A DNA stretch of 64,000 nucleotides from assembly GCF_017875235.1 (NCBI RefSeq), contig NZ_JAGGMI010000010.1:124001-188000 (forward strand), written 5' to 3'. A program made the translations under genes and the position numbers. This document shows, piece after piece, positions 34,605 to 44,121 of this stretch; the first letter of the stretch is position 1; each line of letters begins with the position of its first letter. Under the pieces are notes generated by a model, which saw only the letters and a list, made by a program, of their open reading frames with translations, did no database searches and was not told the origin of the DNA. This DNA is from Asticcacaulis solisilvae. GTDB lineage: Bacteria > Pseudomonadota > Alphaproteobacteria > Caulobacterales > Caulobacteraceae.

Positions 34605-35945
34605 CTAAGTTTCCAATGTGGACTTGAGCAGTCCGCCATCTTCAAGCCGTGTGACGACCGGCAGCACGTCACGCACCGCGCACCCGGCCTTGTCGGCTAT
34701 GGCGATCAGATCGTGAGCGCCGTCGCTGTAGTTCAGCACGGTGAGGATGCGTTCGAGGATCTTGCGGCCGTCGAAGACCTCATCGCTGCTGGCGCCCCAG
34801 GTCGCCGCGGAATTGATATTGGGATAGAGCCCGCGCCGGCCCAGTTGCGGCTCGCCGTAAGGGGCCAGGTTCGTCCACGGCCCGACCATGTCGAGTTCTT
34901 TCAGGAAGGCCTCGATCTCGTCGACGCTCTGCACCAGCGCCTCGATCGTCATGAAGTCCTTGCTGTCGAGCGAATTGTGGTAGCCGTCATAGTCGCCATA
35001 GGCACAGCGCGCGAACTGCCCCACCGGGAGGTTGAAGCCCGGCGAGCAGTATTGCCGTTCGTCCGATCCACTGGTGGGCGTAAATGCGCGCAACCGCAAG
35101 GGCTGCCCCTGCCCCTGCCAGTGCCGCGCCAGGCGGTCGACGATGGCGGTTTCGCGCCGGCTGGATTTGTAGCTCAGGCTTCCCGGCCCCCCCAGGCAGG
35201 TCAGGACCAGGCCGGCGTCCATGCGCGCCATCAGCTCCTCGCCGTGCAGGTGCAGATAGCACAGGCTGCCGATGGTCTCGGGGTTGAGGACGAAACGGAA
35301 GCGATGGCGGCGGCGCGGCCAGGCCTTCAGGCGATGATAGAGGCCCAGCAGGACCAGCGGTCCGCTCAATTCATTATTGGCCAGCGACGGGTGGCACAGA
35401 TAGCTGGAGATCAGGATTTCGCGGGTACTATCCCCGTCCAGGAAGGTATGGGCCAGCGGCACGCGGCCTGAGCTGAAATCGGCGTCGATCCGGACGTGAT
35501 ACATCCCGGGCTTCAGCGCCAGGCGCTGATTGTGGCTCAGGCAGAAGCCCCAGGCCCGATTGTAATAGCTGGTAACGTAAGGCACGGCGTCCGGCAGGTG
35601 CGGCAGGCTGTGCAGGTGCGGCTGAAGCTCTTCCAGGGTCAGTTCGCGATCGACGCCCTCGGAATAGTTGACGAGGTGCAGGTTGGACTGGCCGATGTCG
35701 CAGATCACCGCGCCGTCCGGCCCGGTCAGGCAGGCCGAGCGGCAATTCCATTGCGGCGGCGTCTCCCAGTCGAAGACCTTGGTGCCCGACGCCACGCCGA
35801 AGATGTCGAGCGGCATGGCCTCGGCCATGATGCGCAGCGACTGCTCTATCCCGTCGCCGGTGATCGAACGCATAAGCGGAAACAGGCGGTCGTAGAGCGT
35901 GTCGAGCCGCGCGTGATCGTCTTGCTGCTGCATGTCGTAGGCCAT
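34605..35945 (-). CDS. DUF4910 / aminopeptidase-like (M28-type) domain protein
   Basis: A 446-residue protein of the DUF4910 aminopeptidase-like family. Visible blocks are LYDRLFPLMRSITGDG at the N-terminus, ILISSYLCHPSLANNELSGP with putative zinc ligands His and Asn/Glu, GSDERQYCSPGFNLPVG, YHNSLDSKDF and a C-terminal winged-helix-like segment. Members often sit in surface-polysaccharide gene clusters next to sugar-modifying enzymes; biochemical function is not known. The start at 35945 has CAGGAG seven bases upstream. It overlaps the possible GTG start of the formyltransferase by one base. Confidence 0.8.
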   Translation of the reverse strand: MAYDMQQQDDHARLDTLYDRLFPLMRSITGDGIEQSLRIMAEAMPLDIFGVASGTKVFDWETPPQWNCRSACLTGPDGAVICDIGQSNLHLVNYSEGVDRELTLEELQPHLHSLPHLPDAVPYVTSYYNRAWGFCLSHNQRLALKPGMYHVRIDADFSSGRVPLAHTFLDGDSTREILISSYLCHPSLANNELSGPLVLLGLYHRLKAWPRRRHRFRFVLNPETIGSLCYLHLHGEELMARMDAGLVLTCLGGPGSLSYKSSRRETAIVDRLARHWQGQGQPLRLRAFTPTSGSDERQYCSPGFNLPVGQFARCAYGDYDGYHNSLDSKDFMTIEALVQSVDEIEAFLKELDMVGPWTNLAPYGEPQLGRRGLYPNINSAATWGASSDEVFDGRKILERILTVLNYSDGAHDLIAIADKAGCAVRDVLPVVTRLEDGGLLKSTLET

Positions 35946-36015
35946 TGGAAACTCCTGGACTGGCACAGGAGACTCACGCCTCACCGTTAAAATTCGATGA
36001 CCGGCGGGATCGGTC

Positions 36016-36030
36016 TTAATGCGCTTTTAA
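36016..36030. promoter_or_regulatory. Candidate CtrA binding site (TTAA-N7-TTAAC)
   Basis: TTAATGCGCTTTTAA followed by C, an exact match to the CtrA consensus. It lies 25 bases before the start of the AKR-like gene on the plus strand and 71 bases before the DUF4910 gene on the minus strand, in the divergent promoter region, so it could act on either. Confidence 0.65.
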
Positions 36031-36054
36031 CGTAAACTGGGCCATCTGGATCGG

Positions 36055-36966
36055 ATGCGCTATCGCCCGTTTGGACATTCCGGAATCGCCCTGTCGGCCG
36101 TGGGACTACGTCTGCCGACGGCAAAGCTTGCCCGCAACCTGGGCCTGGCCGAAAAGCTGATCATGGGCGCGCTCGAAAACGGCATCAACATCTACCATTT
36201 CGACGGCCTGGACCTGGAATTCCTGCGTCGCATGGCCGCCATCTTCTCGCTGGTCGAGCGCAAGCTGCTGTTCATCAGCCTGTCGCCCGATACGCCGCAT
36301 GCGCCGGGCGACATCGCCGGCTACACCATGCCGGGCCTCAAGGAGAGTTTACGCGGCGCCATCAAGGACTCGGGCTTTGAGTGGCTCGACCTCCTGACCT
36401 TCGTTCAGCCCGGGGTCGGCTACATGCCGGCGGACAGTCTCAGGTTCCTGAAGGACCTGAAACGGGCGCGCATGGTTCGTCACCTGGGGGCCACAGCCGA
36501 GGTCGGTGAAATCAGGCCGCTGGTCGAAAGCGGCGCGTTCAACGTCATCCAGACGAGCTTCGACATCGATTCGACGTGGGAAAAGCGCCACGAGATCGAC
36601 TTCGCCATTCGCCATGACCTGTGCATTATCGGCTCCGACTTCTTCCCGGAAATCTACCGCAAGGAGTCCGATGTCGTGCCCAAGCCGGCGCGCCGCGGCT
36701 TCTTCGGTGGCAAGCCCGCCAATCCTTTGGCCGGCGCCGGTACCCACGCCTTCCTGCACCAGACGCCGGACTGGACGCCTGAGGAGCTGTGCCTTGGATA
36801 CGCCCTGTCCCTGCCGTCGCTGTCCTGCATACTGATCGAGCCCGAAACGCCGGAAAAGCTTGAAACCCTGGCCGCGGTGCCGGAGCGGCACCTGCCGTCC
36901 TCGGTTCCGGCGCAGATCGAAATGGCGCGCTTCACCGCCCATATGCCCAAGGGCGCTCACGGGTAA
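36055..36966 (+). CDS. Aldo/keto reductase-like protein without the catalytic tetrad
   Basis: A 303-residue protein with AKR-fold features (RYRPFGHSGIALSAVGLRLP, NGINIYHFDGLD, WLDLLTFVQPGVGY, HLGATAEVGEI). All four catalytic positions differ from active AKRs. Aligned with FFDTADVY, the Asp becomes His48 and the Tyr Asp53. The Lys of ISTK becomes Ser77, and the His of the LxFxH strand becomes Gln118. It is therefore probably not a reductase. A long insert around residues 205-240 is rich in Gly and Pro. It is divergent from the DUF4910-formyltransferase pair across a CtrA box, which suggests a non-enzymatic cell-cycle-linked role. Confidence 0.75.
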   Translation: MRYRPFGHSGIALSAVGLRLPTAKLARNLGLAEKLIMGALENGINIYHFDGLDLEFLRRMAAIFSLVERKLLFISLSPDTPHAPGDIAGYTMPGLKESLRGAIKDSGFEWLDLLTFVQPGVGYMPADSLRFLKDLKRARMVRHLGATAEVGEIRPLVESGAFNVIQTSFDIDSTWEKRHEIDFAIRHDLCIIGSDFFPEIYRKESDVVPKPARRGFFGGKPANPLAGAGTHAFLHQTPDWTPEELCLGYALSLPSLSCILIEPETPEKLETLAAVPERHLPSSVPAQIEMARFTAHMPKGAHG

Positions 36967-37100
36967 TTTTTGCTTGGTCGCATTTCCTGATGGCGAACCG
37001 CCAGAAACGTACTTTGGCACTTCGCCTGGAAATGCTCTGGGGCTGGATTTCATCCGCCCCCTGCCCTATATGCGTGGATATTCTACTAGGAGTACCGGCG

Positions 37101-37430
37101 ATGAGCAGCGAAGTTCACGACTTTATCGACAAGACCGTCAAGGATCACGATGTGGTCCTGTTCATGAAGGGCACGCCCGAGCAGCCGCGTTGCGGTTTCT
37201 CCAGCACGGTCGTCCAGATTCTGGACCACCTGGGCGTTGAATATGTCGGCGTCGATGTCCTGCAGGACGAAGGTCTTCGGGAAGGCATCAAGGTCTACAG
37301 CGACTGGCCGACCATCCCGCAACTCTATCTCAAGGGCGAGTTCATCGGTGGCTGCGATATCGTGCGTGAGATGTTCCAGTCGGGCGAACTGAAGACGGAT
37401 CTGGACCAGAAGGGCCTGCTGCCGGCCTGA
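37101..37430 (+). CDS. grxD: Monothiol glutaredoxin, Grx4 family
   Basis: A 109-residue monothiol glutaredoxin involved in iron-sulfur cluster storage and delivery. Its active site is CGFS at residues 31-34 within GTPEQPRCGFSSTVVQIL. The glutathione-binding WPTIPQLYLKGEFIGGCDIV segment is complete. The start at 37101 has AGGAG eight bases upstream; a longer open frame upstream is not coding-like. Single gene; a bolA partner is not adjacent in this window. Confidence 0.94.
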   Translation: MSSEVHDFIDKTVKDHDVVLFMKGTPEQPRCGFSSTVVQILDHLGVEYVGVDVLQDEGLREGIKVYSDWPTIPQLYLKGEFIGGCDIVREMFQSGELKTDLDQKGLLPA

Positions 37431-37508
37431 GCGTCCGCGCCTTAAAGCCCCCTTGCCTCAACCAATAGCGGCAGTTAAACTGCCACAGGCGATGGAGGGG
37501 GCAACATC

Positions 37509-39092
37509 ATGCTATCGAAAACTCTGCTTACGGCCACGTTCTGTCTGGGCGTGGCCTCGAACGCATGGGCCGGGCCCAAATGGGTAAAAGCGGAAAGCGA
37601 CCACTTCATCGTCTATAGCTCCGTCAATGCCAAGGCGACGGAAGCCTATGTCCGCAACCTCGAAAAATATCGCTACGTGATCGGCGCCTTTTACCGCCGG
37701 TCGGGCCAGAACGCCGAGCCCGAAGCCAAGCTGAACCTGTACTTCCTGAACGATCGCAATGGCTTCAAGCAGGTGTGGCCAAAGGTGCCCTCCGGAGTAG
37801 GGGGCTTCGTTCGCATCTGTTCGAACGGCATGGCCGGCTATTTCGAGTACGACGACGACAGAATCAGCGAAGCCGCCAAGATCGAAGACCAGGTAGAGAA
37901 CGACAGCCAGACCATCATCTTCCACGAATATGCCCACCTGTTCATGTTCCAGAACTCGCGCGTGGCCTATCCGCGCTGGTTCGTCGAAGGCTTCGCCGAA
38001 TATTACGGTACTACGCGCGTCCAGGACGACCAGGCCGTCGTCGGCATGGCCTGGTCGGAGCGGGTGCGCAGCCTGACGGCGCCCGGAGGTATATCCTACG
38101 AGGATATCCTGCGCGACGCACCGTCGACGCGTCGCTTGGGGGCCGGCTACGACCTCTATGCCCAGTCGTGGCTGCTGACCCATTGGATACTGTCGGATGC
38201 GACCCGATCGGAAGCGCTCAGCGGCTATCTGGAAGCCCGCAACCGCGGTGACGATCCGGTCAAGGCGTTTGAAACGGCATTCGGCATCCCGGTCAAGAAG
38301 CTGTCCGGGACGCTCAACGCCTATCTGGACAAGATCCAGGCGACGGTCTACCGCCTCAAGGACATGCCTACGCCTAAGGTCACCCTCACGCCCATGCCAG
38401 CCAGCGCCGACAAGCTGCTGCTGTGGGACAGCGGCGTTCGTTCCTGCCTCCACAAGGAGGTTCGGCAACCGGTGTTGCAGAAGATCAAGGCCGAAGCGGC
38501 CAAGTATCCCGGCGATGACTATGCCGGTGCGGTCGCGGCGCGCGCGGAAGTGCTGTTCGGTGATGCGTCTCAGGCGCTAGCCTACTATCAGGACCGAACC
38601 AAGGCGCATCCGGAAGATCCCGAAGGCTTCTTTCGGTTAGGCCAGGTATGGTTCCTGATGGCTAAAGCCGGCAAGCCGGCATCGGGCGAGGCCCCGGAAA
38701 CCCAAATGCGCAAGGCCAGAGCCGCATTCGGCCGCGCCTATCAGCTGGATCCGCTGAACGCCGTCAACCTGTACTATTTCTCACGCGCCGCCAATCAGGG
38801 CCCAAACTATCCAGACGACAATACGGTGAACGCGGCCCAGGAAGCGCACCGGCTGGCGCCGTCCGTGCGCGAATACGCCATACACGCCGCGCGCCTGATG
38901 ATCATCAAGGACCAGCTCCCGGAAGCCGCCGCGACGCTTTCGCCGCTGGCGAACAATCCGCACGGCGGGGCGTTTTCAGAATGGGTCGCGTCGATCATTG
39001 CGGCCATCAATGCCGGCAAATCCAAGGACGAGTTGGAGGCGCTGATGCAAAAAGGGCCGGAAGGCAAAGGCCTCGATAGCGACGAGTTATAA
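37509..39092 (+). CDS. Secreted gluzincin-type metallopeptidase with C-terminal TPR-like region
   Basis: A 527-residue protein with a signal peptide (MLSKTLLTATFCLGVASNAWA). The zinc motif is HEYAH at about residues 139-143, followed about 20 residues later by FVEGFAEYYG, where Glu would be the third ligand, as in gluzincins of the DUF1570 type. The C-terminal 250 residues are helical with TPR-like spacing (EDPEGFFRLGQVWFLMAKAG, ARAAFGRAYQLDPLNAVNLYYF). Substrate unknown. It stands alone, with a clear terminator just after the stop. Confidence 0.8.
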   Translation: MLSKTLLTATFCLGVASNAWAGPKWVKAESDHFIVYSSVNAKATEAYVRNLEKYRYVIGAFYRRSGQNAEPEAKLNLYFLNDRNGFKQVWPKVPSGVGGFVRICSNGMAGYFEYDDDRISEAAKIEDQVENDSQTIIFHEYAHLFMFQNSRVAYPRWFVEGFAEYYGTTRVQDDQAVVGMAWSERVRSLTAPGGISYEDILRDAPSTRRLGAGYDLYAQSWLLTHWILSDATRSEALSGYLEARNRGDDPVKAFETAFGIPVKKLSGTLNAYLDKIQATVYRLKDMPTPKVTLTPMPASADKLLLWDSGVRSCLHKEVRQPVLQKIKAEAAKYPGDDYAGAVAARAEVLFGDASQALAYYQDRTKAHPEDPEGFFRLGQVWFLMAKAGKPASGEAPETQMRKARAAFGRAYQLDPLNAVNLYYFSRAANQGPNYPDDNTVNAAQEAHRLAPSVREYAIHAARLMIIKDQLPEAAATLSPLANNPHGGAFSEWVASIIAAINAGKSKDELEALMQKGPEGKGLDSDEL

Positions 39093-39094
39093 AG

Positions 39095-39121
39095 AACCCC
39101 GGAAGCCTGGCTTCCGGGGTT
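39095..39121. terminator. Intrinsic terminator after the metallopeptidase gene
   Basis: A perfect 12-base stem, AACCCCGGAAGC and its complement, with a CTG loop. It lies between the peptidase gene and the convergent rpsD. The following T-run is short. Confidence 0.85.
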
Positions 39122-39174
39122 TCCACATCTATAGCTCGTATCGTCATGACGCGGCGAAAATGCCCGTCAGAACA

Positions 39175-39792
39175 TTACGACGAATAGTATTCGACGATCA
39201 GGTTCGGTTCCATCTTCACCGGATACGGCACTTCGGCCAGCTCCGGCGCGCGGACGAAGCGCGCCTTCATGCCCTTGGCGTCCAGCTCGATGTAGTCCGG
39301 CACATCGCGTTCCGGCGACTGCAGGGCTTCGAGGACCAGGGCCATGTTGCGCGAACGTTCACGGACTTCGATGACGTCGTCAGCCTTGACGCGGTACGAA
39401 GGGATGTTGACGCGCTTGCCGTTCACCAGGACGTGGCCGTGGTTGACGAACTGACGGGCCGCCCAGACGGTCGGCACGAACTTGGCGCGGTAGACGACGG
39501 CGTCGAGGCGCGATTCCAGCAGGGCGACCAGGTTTTCCGAGGTGTTGCCCTTGCGGCGGTCAGCCTCTTCGTAGGTGCGCAGGAACTGCTTTTCGGTAAT
39601 GTTGCCGTAGTAGCCCTTCAGCTTCTGCTTGGCCTTCAGCTGCAGACCGAAGTCCGAAACCTTGGACTTGCGGCGCTGGCCGTGCTGGCCGGGGCCATAC
39701 GAGCGCTTGTTGACGGGGGACTTGGGACGGCCCCACAGGTTTTCACCCATGGCGCGGTCGAGCTTGTACTTGGCGCTGTGGCGCTTGGACAT
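39175..39792 (-). CDS. rpsD: 30S ribosomal protein S4
   Basis: A 205-residue primary 16S rRNA-binding protein. It begins [20 protein letters not shown] and has the basic stretch [20 protein letters not shown] and the S4 RNA-binding domain [19 protein letters not shown] plus [26 protein letters not shown] lies just before the start. It stands alone, outside any ribosomal protein operon, as is usual in alphaproteobacteria. Confidence 0.97.
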   Translation of the reverse strand: MSKRHSAKYKLDRAMGENLWGRPKSPVNKRSYGPGQHGQRRKSKVSDFGLQLKAKQKLKGYYGNITEKQFLRTYEEADRRKGNTSENLVALLESRLDAVVYRAKFVPTVWAARQFVNHGHVLVNGKRVNIPSYRVKADDVIEVRERSRNMALVLEALQSPERDVPDYIELDAKGMKARFVRAPELAEVPYPVKMEPNLIVEYYSS

Positions 39793-39922
39793 ATCGTACC
39801 TTATAAATTTATTCCAGCTGGCAACCCGTAAAGGATTGCGATCGCAACGGCAGCGCGGAATGGCCCGTAATACTCCTCAGGGTGTGAGGAAGCGCGGCTT
39901 ATGGCGGAAAGCTCGCCATGAG

Positions 39923-41245
39923 TCAACCGTTGTCGAACACGGCTTCCTTAGGTTTTTCAACGCGCCGCGTGAACAGAAGCTTGTCGATGCGCCGTTCATC
40001 CATATCGACGATTTCGACGTCGAAATGACCCAGGCGCACCTTCTCCCCTGCCTTGGGGATACGGCCCAGGCGATGCAGCACAAGGCCCGCCACCGTATGA
40101 TAGCCATTGGCGGTCTCGAAATGGTCGCCGATCGTCTCGCCCAGCTCGAACAGGTCGGTGCGGCCGTCGATCAGGAAGGAGCCGTCGTCGCGCTGGACGA
40201 TCATGGGATCGTCGTCATCGTGCTCTTCGTTGAAATCGCCGGCGATCATTTCCAGCAGGTCGGTCGGGGTCAGCACGCCCTCGATGCCGCCGAACTCGTT
40301 GACCACAAAAGCCATATGAATCTTCGACGACTTGAAGGTCTCCAGCGCCTGCAGGAGCGAGGTCGTCTCCGGGATGAAGATCGGCTCCTGGGTCAGGGCC
40401 TCAAGGTCCAGGTCCTGGCCCGCCAGGATGACGTCGGCGACGTCGCGCTTGTGCAGGATACCGACCGGCGTTTCCAGGTCGTTGCCGCGCACCACCACGA
40501 GGCGCGAATACGGACAGTTGCGGATCTCGTCGCGCACCGAGCCGTCGGCATCGTCGAGCGACACCCAGTAGACATCGGGGCGCGGCGTCATGGCGGTGCG
40601 CACCTGGCGGTCGGTCAGCCGCAGCACCTCTGTCATCATCGCCTGTTCGGCCGGCTCGAAGACACCGGCGCTGGTGCCTTCGGCCAGGGCGCTTTCGACC
40701 TCTTCCTTGGTGATGGCGTCGCCCTTCTTGTCGCGAATGCCCAGGATCTTGAGCACCAGGCTGGTCGAACCGGTCAATAGCGTGACGAAGGGCGTCAGCA
40801 GCAGAGCCATGAAGGACAGCGGCCGCGACACGGCGCCGGCGATCGTTTCCGGGAACAGCATGGCCAGGCGTTTGGGAACCAGTTCACCGACGATCAGCGA
40901 CAGATAGGTCAAAAGGACAACCACCACACCGGTCGAAATGGCTTCGGCCGTGTCCTCACCGATCGGGGCAAAGGCCAGGATGATTTTTTCCAGCTCGCCG
41001 GCGATCGTCGCCTGGCCATAGGCGCCGGCCAGGATGCCGATGAGGGTAATGCCCACCTGGACGGCCGACAGGAAGCGCGTCGGTTCCTCGGCCAGTTGCA
41101 GCGCCTTTTCGGCGCCCCGGTCGCCCTTGTCGGCGCGGGTCTGGAGTTTGGCGCGGCGGGAAGAGACGACCGCGAGTTCCGACATGGCGAAGATGCCGTT
41201 GAGGACGATAAGCGCGAGCACAACAGCGCAGGCGAAGAAGAGCAT
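39923..41245 (-). CDS. CNNM/CorC (hemolysin-like) transporter protein
   Basis: A 440-residue membrane protein. Residues 1-190 form a CNNM (DUF21) membrane domain (LNGIFAMSELAVVSSRRAKL, SAVQVGITLIGILAGAYG). A CBS pair follows (MTPRPDVYWVSLDD..., LLQALETFKSSKIHMAFVVNEFG), then a CorC/HlyC domain (DGSFLIDGRTDLFELGE). Relatives move magnesium or protect against cobalt stress; toxin activity suggested by the old name hemolysin is not supported. Single gene upstream of rpsD on the same strand. Confidence 0.9.
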   Translation of the reverse strand: MLFFACAVVLALIVLNGIFAMSELAVVSSRRAKLQTRADKGDRGAEKALQLAEEPTRFLSAVQVGITLIGILAGAYGQATIAGELEKIILAFAPIGEDTAEAISTGVVVVLLTYLSLIVGELVPKRLAMLFPETIAGAVSRPLSFMALLLTPFVTLLTGSTSLVLKILGIRDKKGDAITKEEVESALAEGTSAGVFEPAEQAMMTEVLRLTDRQVRTAMTPRPDVYWVSLDDADGSVRDEIRNCPYSRLVVVRGNDLETPVGILHKRDVADVILAGQDLDLEALTQEPIFIPETTSLLQALETFKSSKIHMAFVVNEFGGIEGVLTPTDLLEMIAGDFNEEHDDDDPMIVQRDDGSFLIDGRTDLFELGETIGDHFETANGYHTVAGLVLHRLGRIPKAGEKVRLGHFDVEIVDMDERRIDKLLFTRRVEKPKEAVFDNG

Positions 41246-41343
41246 TAAAGGTGTCCAAGGCGACGCCGAAGCATCAGAAAGGCACAGGTTAACGGAATCG
41301 GACGCGATCCCTTGTCACAACTGCGTGAAACAGGGGGTTCACG

Positions 41344-41853
41344 TTACTTTGCTACCGCCGCGATAACGGCCGTATCCTTCGGTGCATTGGATATCTGTAC
41401 CGTGTAGTGGCCAGGATCGAGCTTGAAGTCGACCATCTTGCGGACCGTCGAACAGTCGGGGCCGTGGCCATGGCCAGACGACTTGATCACCTTGCCGTCG
41501 CGGACAACATCGATCCACCCGGCCTGATCGAGCCCGATGGTGTAGATGCCGGCCTTCTCAACGGTCAGCATGAACAGGCCGCCAAAGGTGCCGTCGGTGA
41601 TCTTCCTGGGCTGGACGGCATAGCTGACCGACGCGGTGGCTTTGAGCGGCGCATTGTAGGCGCGGCCCAGAAGGATTTCCGGTTGCGTGGCCGGTGTTGC
41701 CGCGGCCGGCACGGTTTCCGGCGTCGCCCAGTCGCTCCAGGCGGCCGGCAGTGCCGAATTCAGCGCCGTCGAACAGACGGGCTTGGCGGCCGCGTCGGCA
41801 AGGGCCGCGTACGGCGTCAGGGCCAGGAGGGCAATGGCGATCAGCCATTTCAT
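41344..41853 (-). CDS. Secreted protein of unknown function in the formaldehyde operon
   Basis: A 169-residue protein with a signal peptide (MKWLIAIALLALTPYAALA). The mature part contains two cysteines, an Ala/Pro/Thr-rich segment, then beta-strands such as FGGLFMLTVEKAGIYTIGLDQAGWIDVV and HYTVQISNAPKDTAVIAAV. This suggests a small beta-sandwich, perhaps a pre-peptidase C-terminal-like domain. I could not name a family. Its ATG overlaps the fghA TGA by four bases (ATGA), so it is translated with S-formylglutathione hydrolase. A role in formaldehyde stress is inferred only from this. Confidence 0.7.
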   Translation of the reverse strand: MKWLIAIALLALTPYAALADAAAKPVCSTALNSALPAAWSDWATPETVPAAATPATQPEILLGRAYNAPLKATASVSYAVQPRKITDGTFGGLFMLTVEKAGIYTIGLDQAGWIDVVRDGKVIKSSGHGHGPDCSTVRKMVDFKLDPGHYTVQISNAPKDTAVIAAVAK

Positions 41854-42716
41854 GCGGTCATTTCCTCCGCCGCCACCGCTTTCAGCCGTTCGGCGTGAAA
41901 GGCCAGGTGGTCATCGATAAAGCTTTGGATGAAGTAGTAGGAATGGTCGTAGCCAGGCTGGTAGCGCAGCGTCAAGTTCTGCCCCGATGCCGCGGCGGCC
42001 TGTTCGAGCAGTTGCGGCATCAGTTGGTTATCGATGAACGGATCGGCCTGCCCCTGGTCGATCAGGATGGTGTCAAAGGCCTTCCCCTTCCCTTCCGCGA
42101 TCAGCAGAGCGGCGTCATAACGTTCCCAGGCCACATGGTCGCTGCCCATATAGGCGGTCAGTGCCTTTTCGCCCCAAGGGGCGCGCATGGCTGAACCAAT
42201 CGGCGCAAAGGCCGACACCGAGTGGAACAGGTGGGCGTGGTTCATGGCGATGGTCAGCGCGCCATGGCCGCCCATCGAATGGCCGGAAATACCCCGGCGC
42301 AACGGATCGGCCGGAAAGTTGGCCTCGACCGTCTCGATCAGGTCGCGGGTTACATAGGTTTCCATCTGGAAGTTGTTCTTCCATGGGCCTTGCGTGGCGT
42401 CGACATAGAAGCCCGCGCCCTGGCCCAGGTCTCCGGCCGGGTCATTGGGCAGGGTCGAGCCGCGCGGGGACGTGTCGGGAGCAACGACGATCAGGCCAAG
42501 CTCAGCGGCCTTGCGGTAGGCGCCCGACTTTTCCGTGAAGTTGTTGGCCGTGCAGGTCAGGCCCGACAGCCAGTAGAGTGTCGGCAGCTTGCCCTTGGCG
42601 TCGGGCACGAAGATAGTAAAGGCCATCTGGCCGGTCACCGCCGCGCTTTTGTGGCTGACGAAATAGAGGGTGCCGCCGTGGGTGCGGTGCTGTTCGGTGA
42701 TCTCGATCTCGGACAT
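41850..42716 (-). CDS. fghA: S-formylglutathione hydrolase
   Basis: A 288-residue serine esterase that releases formate and glutathione from S-formylglutathione, the second step of glutathione-dependent formaldehyde removal. GISGHSMGGHGALTIAM holds the catalytic Ser. DQGQADPFIDNQLMPQ has the Asp and YQPGYDHSYYFI the His. LPTLYWLSGLTCTANNF is also typical. AAGGAGGG lies before the ATG. The dehydrogenase gene for the first step is 142 bases upstream on the same strand. Confidence 0.95.
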   Translation of the reverse strand: MSEIEITEQHRTHGGTLYFVSHKSAAVTGQMAFTIFVPDAKGKLPTLYWLSGLTCTANNFTEKSGAYRKAAELGLIVVAPDTSPRGSTLPNDPAGDLGQGAGFYVDATQGPWKNNFQMETYVTRDLIETVEANFPADPLRRGISGHSMGGHGALTIAMNHAHLFHSVSAFAPIGSAMRAPWGEKALTAYMGSDHVAWERYDAALLIAEGKGKAFDTILIDQGQADPFIDNQLMPQLLEQAAAASGQNLTLRYQPGYDHSYYFIQSFIDDHLAFHAERLKAVAAEEMTA

Positions 42717-42858
42717 GACGGCCCTCCTTGGAAATGCGGATACGCTTACACTGCAAGGCGCAGGAATGTCAGCGGAAAGTTCCGGACTTCCGGCAAGTTT
42801 TCAGTAAACCAACACATGCGGAGCTTGATGATCATTGCCAGTGGGCGGGGCCTCTTAC

Positions 42859-43968
<1,110 letters not shown>

Positions 43969-44121
43969 GGCATTTCCCTTTTCAAGAGGTTTCTGGCTTA
44001 AGGACCTGCGCTCCGGACGTCAATAAAATAGCGCCGATACGGCCACCCAATACCGCAGACGGCTTATTAATCAAACGCTTGTAGGATGGATAACCCGGTT
44101 CCGCTTATTGGTAGCAGTCGC

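Noticed and set aside
39901-39919. ATGGCG/CGCCAT hairpin as terminator of the CNNM/CorC gene
   Set aside because: The stem is only six base pairs and no T-run follows on the minus strand.
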